Shown piece after piece: positions 46,336 through 53,712 of a stretch of DNA of 53,712 nt. How positions within the stretch are numbered: position 1 is the stretch's first letter; every line of letters begins with the position of its first letter. Made by a program: the position numbers and the translations under genes. The notes under the pieces were generated by a model. It made no database searches and was not told where the DNA came from. It was given only the letters and a program-made list of their open reading frames with translations. The stretch comes from Fibrobacteria bacterium GUT307 (GTDB lineage: Bacteria; Fibrobacterota; Fibrobacteria; Fibrobacterales; Fibrobacteraceae), in the NCBI GenBank assembly GCA_001462235.1, contig LIUI01000038.1:1-53712 (forward strand), in the 5' to 3' direction.

Positions 46336-47840
46336 ATGTATAAAAGGGTTTTGGTTGCTAACAGAGGGCTTATACAGGCGGCTTGCGTGCGGGCTATAAA
46401 AGGTTTAGACGCAGAAGCCATTGCTCTTTGCGAAGAGGGGGATTTTAACCAAGTAGGCGTGCGCGAGGCAAGCCGGGCTTATGTGATTAGCTCTAATGTA
46501 AAGAGTTCTCCATATTTAGATGTTGAACAAGTTCTCAAAGCCGCCATAGAATGCAAGGCAGATGCCGTTCATCCCGGCTATGGATTTTTAGCGGCAAGCA
46601 CGGAACTCAGCCAAAAATTAGCCGAGCATGGCATTGCCTTTATATCTTCTTCCTGGCTGGCAAAGGGCCGCAGCACAGGCGAAGAAAAAACTTTGCTAAA
46701 CGATATTGCCTCTAAAGCAGGCATAGCAATTTTACCTCACAGCGCTGTTTTTGAAGATACCGCAAAACTAGCAGGCGAAGCCGGCAATATAGGTTATCCC
46801 TTGATGGTAAAAGGAGCCGGGGCAGCAGGCGGCAGGTGTATTAGAGAAGCCAAAAATGCAGAAGAATTGCAAACCGCCATAGATGGCGTACTCCGCCAAT
46901 GCGAACGATTTGGCTATGAAAAATCCCTTTATCTGGAAAAAACCTTAACGCATCCGCACATAATTTCTTTCCCCATTTTGCGAGACAAAAACGGCAAGCA
47001 CATAATTTTTCCGGAATTAGAAAGTTCCGTGCAATTCCGTTTTCGCAAACTGCTGGTAGAAAGCCCAAGCCCTTACCTTTCTAAAGAGAATAGAGACAGA
47101 ATTATGTCTGTGCTACCGGATCTCATAGAAGGTCTTGGCATTATTGGCTACGCAAATGCAGAATTCTTTGTTTCAGAAAACGATATTTACCTTTTAGACG
47201 TCAAGCAAAGCATTCAGCATTTCCACGGCGTCACAAATTTGCTCACAGGCGTGGATATGTTACGTGGGCAAATAAGGCTGCATTCCGGCGAACCTTTGCT
47301 TTTGCAAAAAGAAAAACTAAGAAACGAGGGTTCGGTTATCGCTGTAAATATAGATGCTATGGATCCTTACAACCATTTTTCACCTTCGCCGGGAAAAATA
47401 GAGCGAATGTTTGTTCCCTACGGAGAAGGAATTGTGGTTCAAAGCCCCTTTGTTTCTGGCGATATGGTTCCCTCAAACTATGAATCCGTTTTGGCAAAAG
47501 TAATGGCATTTTCCAGCTCAAGAGAAAAGGCTATTTCTAATTTGGAATCCGTGCTTTCCAATTTCCGCGTAGAAGGCATAAGCACAACAATACCATTCTT
47601 GCGCGGCGTATTAAGGCATCCCGATTTTTTGAACCTTAAATGGACAGGTATGCAAATGACCTACGAGAGCCGCATACAAGAAGTCTTGGAAAATGTAAAT
47701 TCGCACGAAGAAGAAGAACAAGCCGCCTTAATAGCTGCCCTTGCCCTTAGCACAGACAGCAACGCCTCCACCATCATGGCAAATGCCGAGCATGGCGGAT
47801 TTTTGTGGTCAATGTTCAGAGGCAATAGGAAATTGCAGTA

Positions 47841-47844
<4 letters not shown>
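46336..47844 (+). CDS. biotin carboxylase-like protein, probably catalytically degenerate
   Basis: RVLVANRG...HPGYGFLAAS...YLEKTLTHPHIISFPILRDKNG...FSPSPGKIERM. Confidence 0.8.
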
Positions 47845-50153
<2,309 letters not shown>

Positions 50154-50192
50154 TTTTGTCATAATTTTATATATTTACAGATGGAGGCGTGT

Positions 50193-51479
50193 ATGAAGGC
50201 TGTTTTGTTTTCGCTTGTGCTTGCTGGTTTGGTGATTTTCGGGTGTTCCGAGGATAAAGTTCTTGACAACGAAGGCTTTTCATCTTCTTCTAGTGGCGAA
50301 GGCAATCAGACTGTTTCCGGCAGCTCCGGTGGTTCTGATAATTCCAGCGATTCTAGCGATTCCGGCGAGACAAGCAGTTCCGGCACTTCCAATAATTCCA
50401 ACGATTCCAGCAGTTCTGGTGACTCTGATAACTCCAGCGATTCCAGCAGTTCCGGTGGTTCTAATAATTCCAGCAGTTCTAGCGGTGGAAACAATACAAA
50501 CTCCTCATCTTCCGGCAATGGCAGCTTACCTTCCAGTTCTTCCCCTCTTCCGAATGCCGGAAATTATCCTAGACTTCAAGAGGGTCAATCTGGGGTTACA
50601 AAGGGCTGGGGGTCCCGCTATTGGGATGGCTGCAAGCCGCATTGCTCTCTACCTAAAAATGTTAATGAAAATGCAGTTCCATACACTATTTGCAGAAATT
50701 GCGATATAAACAACAAGGAAATTCCGACTTTTACTTTAAGCCCTGACATTGAAGTACGCTATGACCAGTGGGCCGGCACTATATTTGAAGATTGGCTTGG
50801 CTATAAAGAAACGGTGAGCAGTTGCCAGGATGGCGGCATAGCTTATGCATGCTGGGACATGGCCCCAATCGCGCTGAATGACACTCTCGCTTACGCCTTT
50901 GTAGCCGCTTCGCCAAAAGACGCTTGCGGCCAGTGCTTTCAGATTCAATTCGATGGCGGAAATCATGGCGACGACGTAAAAGAAGCCCATAGGCTTATTG
51001 CAGGGAAAACTCTCATCGTGATGGTTACCAATACCGGCGATGATGTGGAAGAAGGGCAGTTTGATATTATGGTGCCCGGCGGCGGCCCCGGCATGTTCAA
51101 CAGCTTTGCAACGCAAATGGGCGTGAGCCAAGGTTTGTTGGGAGAAGGCTATGGCGGCTTGCTAACAACCTGCCAGCAAGAAATTCATGATTATGATAAA
51201 CCAGCCTCCGTTTTCCAAGATTGCGTTAGAAACAAATGCAATGCGGTATTTTCAAACCCCAAACACAAGATGCTTTTAGACGGCTGCTTATGGTTTGTAG
51301 ATTGGTACAAGACCGCAGACAATCCCACGTTCCTCTCCAAAGAAACAGAATGCCCAAAATATTTTACGGATAAATACCCTTCTACAATAAACACCGCTTC
51401 GGAAAACAGAATTGAGCCATACGGAGGTTTCAAGAAAAACATACCCGACGGCTATGAATATGACAGATGGATATGGTGA
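50193..51479 (+). CDS. GH45 endoglucanase, lipoprotein with Ser/Gly/Asn linker
   Basis: lipobox LVIFGCSED; poly-Ser linker; TKGWGSRYWDGCKPHCSLP, YACWDMAPIALNDTLAYAFVAA, ACGQCFQIQF; SD GGAGG before ATG 50193. Confidence 0.88.
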   Translation: MKAVLFSLVLAGLVIFGCSEDKVLDNEGFSSSSSGEGNQTVSGSSGGSDNSSDSSDSGETSSSGTSNNSNDSSSSGDSDNSSDSSSSGGSNNSSSSSGGNNTNSSSSGNGSLPSSSSPLPNAGNYPRLQEGQSGVTKGWGSRYWDGCKPHCSLPKNVNENAVPYTICRNCDINNKEIPTFTLSPDIEVRYDQWAGTIFEDWLGYKETVSSCQDGGIAYACWDMAPIALNDTLAYAFVAASPKDACGQCFQIQFDGGNHGDDVKEAHRLIAGKTLIVMVTNTGDDVEEGQFDIMVPGGGPGMFNSFATQMGVSQGLLGEGYGGLLTTCQQEIHDYDKPASVFQDCVRNKCNAVFSNPKHKMLLDGCLWFVDWYKTADNPTFLSKETECPKYFTDKYPSTINTASENRIEPYGGFKKNIPDGYEYDRWIW

Positions 51480-51562
51480 CGGATTTAAGCCCGTTATAAT
51501 TTTTTTGTCACTTTTTTGTAAATAAAATATATATTTATATTATACAAGATTTTGGAGTATTT

Positions 51563-51796
51563 ATGAAAAAATTCGTTATTGCTTTGTGCGGGATAGCTGT
51601 TAGCTTTTCACCGCTTTTTGCACAAGTTGACCCTTGTTTGGAAACTGATGAGTTAAACAAAACGGCTTCCGGGGTACAGGAATTTACTGCCAATTCTAGT
51701 GGGAACAAACCTCTTTCCGGTTCTCCGTATGGCTACGAAATGTGGACAGAGGGTGGGGATAACAATAAACTTCTTCACCTAGAGGCTCTATTTTGA
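51563..51796 (+). pseudogene. truncated secreted protein, possibly glycoside-hydrolase N-terminus
   Basis: signal peptide then ...SPYGYEMWTEGGDNNKL, stops after 77 aa. Confidence 0.4.
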
Positions 51797-51999
51797 AATA
51801 TGAGGTAAATTTTGTCGTTAGCTCAGGTTATTTATTACATAGAGAAATCTTACTTTTAATCAAGCCTTTCTTTCCAGCTCTAACTCAGCTTTGTTGCTCA
51901 GCGGCAAATCAACCGCCAAACCTGATGCGGAGGTTATATTCTAATTCTTCTCATAAATAATTTTAAAAGCTGGAAATATTTTTTTGTATATTCTAAATT

Positions 52000-52182
52000 A
52001 TGGAAGCAGTCATGGAAAAAACGGAAATCCGGACGGTTATTAAATCCGCTGGGGAAAGCAAAAGGGCAGATGACCTTGCCTATCTTGATTGGTATATACA
52101 GACGCGTCCGAAGAACGTGCCTCTCACCGATGAAGATATTCAGGCAGAAGTTGATGCGGTGAGATATGGCAAGGTGCGTTAG
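52000..52182 (+). CDS. putative antitoxin of PIN toxin
   Basis: small ORF 2 nt upstream of a PIN gene. Confidence 0.6.
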   Translation: MEAVMEKTEIRTVIKSAGESKRADDLAYLDWYIQTRPKNVPLTDEDIQAEVDAVRYGKVR

Positions 52183-52184
52183 AG

Positions 52185-52607
52185 ATGCCAAAAATAATCA
52201 AATTGGTTATTGACACTAATATTTGGGTTTCTTTTGCGATAGGCAAGAGACTAGCGAAGTTGCGCGTTCTATGTGCGGACGAAAGTGTTTTAATAGTCTG
52301 TTGCGAGAAAAGCGTTGAAGAGTTTATTGAAGTTTCTTCAAGGGAAAAGTTAAGAAAATACGTTAATAAAGAAGCGGCGGCTGAGACTTTGGAATTGATT
52401 AGGCGGTATGCCATTAAAGCGGATGTTGGGAATGTAACTGTGAGAGGATTGAACGATCCGAAGGATTCTTTTTTGTTCGCTTTGGCTGATGCTGCAAACG
52501 TTGATTTTTTAATTACAGGCGATAACCATTTACTGAGCCTGCAACGGCATAACAATGCCGCTATAGTTTCTTTTAGCGATTTTTACAGATGGCGGTATGA
52601 GGGCTAA
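52185..52607 (+). CDS. PIN-domain toxin-like protein
   Basis: LVIDTNIWVSFAIGKR...DPKDSFLFALADAANVDFLITGDNHLLSL. Confidence 0.85.
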   Translation: MPKIIKLVIDTNIWVSFAIGKRLAKLRVLCADESVLIVCCEKSVEEFIEVSSREKLRKYVNKEAAAETLELIRRYAIKADVGNVTVRGLNDPKDSFLFALADAANVDFLITGDNHLLSLQRHNNAAIVSFSDFYRWRYEG

Positions 52608-52624
52608 ACCAACCGCCAAACTTG

Positions 52625-52673
52625 CAATTCTCCAAGAAGCCATAGGAACTGGCGAGGTGGTTAAAATAAAATA
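52625..52673. repeat. 49-bp exact direct repeat, copy 1 (gene remnant)
   Basis: caattctccaagaagccataggaactggcgaggtggttaaaataaaata, identical at 53300..53348. Confidence 0.95.
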
Positions 52674-52717
52674 TTTTCTATATTAGACCATAGGCATAAA
52701 GCTCATGGAGATATTTT

Positions 52718-52990
52718 ATGAACATCCTGACACAAGCATACCGTACAACCTGCATTCCACTAAGGGAAGATAGGCTTGATGTTTCTATACCCAGTGAATA
52801 TATTGGCAGAGAGCTTGAAATAATAGTTTTGCCCGTTTTTGAAGATAACCGGCCTGAATACAACGCTGAGACTTTGGCGGCTATGCAAGAGGCTAGGGAT
52901 ATTATGGCAGGGAAAATTAAAACAAAGCGTTATAAGACCGTGGAAGAAATGGATGCGGATCTTGATGCGGAAGAAGATGACGATGCTTGA
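52718..52990 (+). CDS. antitoxin of YafQ/RelE-type pair
   Basis: 90 aa, overlaps the toxin ORF. Confidence 0.65.
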   Translation: MNILTQAYRTTCIPLREDRLDVSIPSEYIGRELEIIVLPVFEDNRPEYNAETLAAMQEARDIMAGKIKTKRYKTVEEMDADLDAEEDDDA

Positions 52991-53255
52991 GCTTGAGACT
53001 ACTGCCAAATACAGAAAAGACCGAAAGCGAATGAAAAAACGTGGCGCAGATTTGTCATTGCTGAGGGAAATTATTAGAAAATTGCAGAACCGAGAGCCAT
53101 TGGAAGCTAAGCATAACGACCATCCGTTGAAGGGTGATTATATAGGGTTTCGGGAATGTCACGTTACGCCTGATTGGTTGCTTATTTATGCCATTGACAA
53201 CAACAGGCTTGTATTGACGGCGTCTCGCACGGGTTCTCATTCGGATTTATTTTAA
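52983..53255 (+). CDS. YafQ-like RelE-superfamily toxin
   Basis: KDRKRMKKRGADLSLLREIIRKL...LEAKHNDHPLKGDYIGFRECHVTPDWLLIYAID. Confidence 0.85.
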   Translation: MLELETTAKYRKDRKRMKKRGADLSLLREIIRKLQNREPLEAKHNDHPLKGDYIGFRECHVTPDWLLIYAIDNNRLVLTASRTGSHSDLF

Positions 53256-53283
53256 AAGCGGGAAATAATTTTACATTACAACC

Positions 53284-53376
53284 ATGCCAAACAAACTCAC
53301 AATTCTCCAAGAAGCCATAGGAACTGGCGAGGTGGTTAAAATAAAATACAATGGCGGTGAGCGATCCGGTTCTTAG
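53284..53376 (+). pseudogene. truncated gene remnant (N-terminal QEAIGTGEVVKIKYNGG, WYL-like?)
   Basis: MPNKLTILQEAIGTGEVVKIKYNGGERSGS* then stop; shares the 49-bp repeat. Confidence 0.6.
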
Positions 53377-53390
53377 TGCCTCGGAAGAAT

Positions 53391-53687
53391 CTACCTTGCG
53401 CTTGCAGCAGTGACAACATTGGCTTCAATAATCCCTCTGATATAGGAAGTCCAAGGTATAGAAACGCTCTTTGCCTGCTTCTTTATTGCCGCAACTAAAG
53501 GCTTTGGAAGCCGCACGGAAACGGTTTCGGTTTTCTTATTCGCTTGCATGTGCCGCTTTATGGATTCAAGGGCGCTTTCGCCCGGTTTTGTGATTATCAA
53601 AGTTCCGTTTTTCTCAGCTTCTGCCATATCGTCCGCAAAATCATGCGTATCGTAGTATGCAGGGTCAATTCCCGGTTTTCTGCTCAT
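53391..53687 (-). CDS. CopG/BrnA-like antitoxin
   Basis: ETVSVRLPKPLVAAIKKQAKSVSIPWTSYIRGIIEANV ribbon-helix-helix-like C-terminus. Confidence 0.6.
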   Translation of the reverse strand: MSRKPGIDPAYYDTHDFADDMAEAEKNGTLIITKPGESALESIKRHMQANKKTETVSVRLPKPLVAAIKKQAKSVSIPWTSYIRGIIEANVVTAASAR

Positions 53688-53712
53688 AGAACCTCCTTTC
53701 TTTTTTGCTCGC

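Noticed and set aside
50263-50709. Plus-frame 148 aa and minus-strand 70 aa (ELLELLEPPELLE) ORFs over the GH45 linker
   Set aside because: Low-complexity artefacts of the Ser-codon repeat read in other frames.

Overview
The window looks like a Fibrobacter-type (Fibrobacterota) chromosome segment. Supporting signs are a Fibrobacter major paralogous (FISUMP) domain protein, a Ser/Gly-linker lipoprotein GH45 endoglucanase, and a typical housekeeping backbone (ribD, dnaE, der, ruvX, tRNA-Glu, dnaG, purM, coaBC, glmM, ctp protease, tssBC, hrpB). The main accessory region is an approx 10.7 kb island (about 19.75-30.5 kb) next to tRNA-Pro(CGG). It starts with a tyrosine recombinase and contains three related units that share boundary sequences: integrase 3'-end remnants, a 24 bp exact repeat, a 26-27 bp imperfect palindrome, and a G-rich boundary repeat. 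Each unit carries different defense-like cargo: HTH + unknown/TM/lipoprotein; HTH + TIR + secreted protein; HsdR_N-like nuclease + membrane protein + a phage-gpF-like/TM2 fusion. This modular, apparently accreting cargo island is my best candidate for an undescribed system. Other observations are: a shared sigmaE/ECF-like promoter with a fixed-distance operator upstream of T6SS tssB and two Rpn-family genes; a recurrent TTTTCTAYATT-N7-ATG arrangement suggesting leaderless mRNAs; a 282 bp inverted-repeat-bounded GxxExxY fragment inside a broken Rpn gene; a biotin-carboxylase paralogue that has apparently lost catalytic residues; a coupled DUF3990/DUF3791-like module; and a TA-rich end with 49 bp duplicated gene remnants. 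All family calls were made by eye without database searches.
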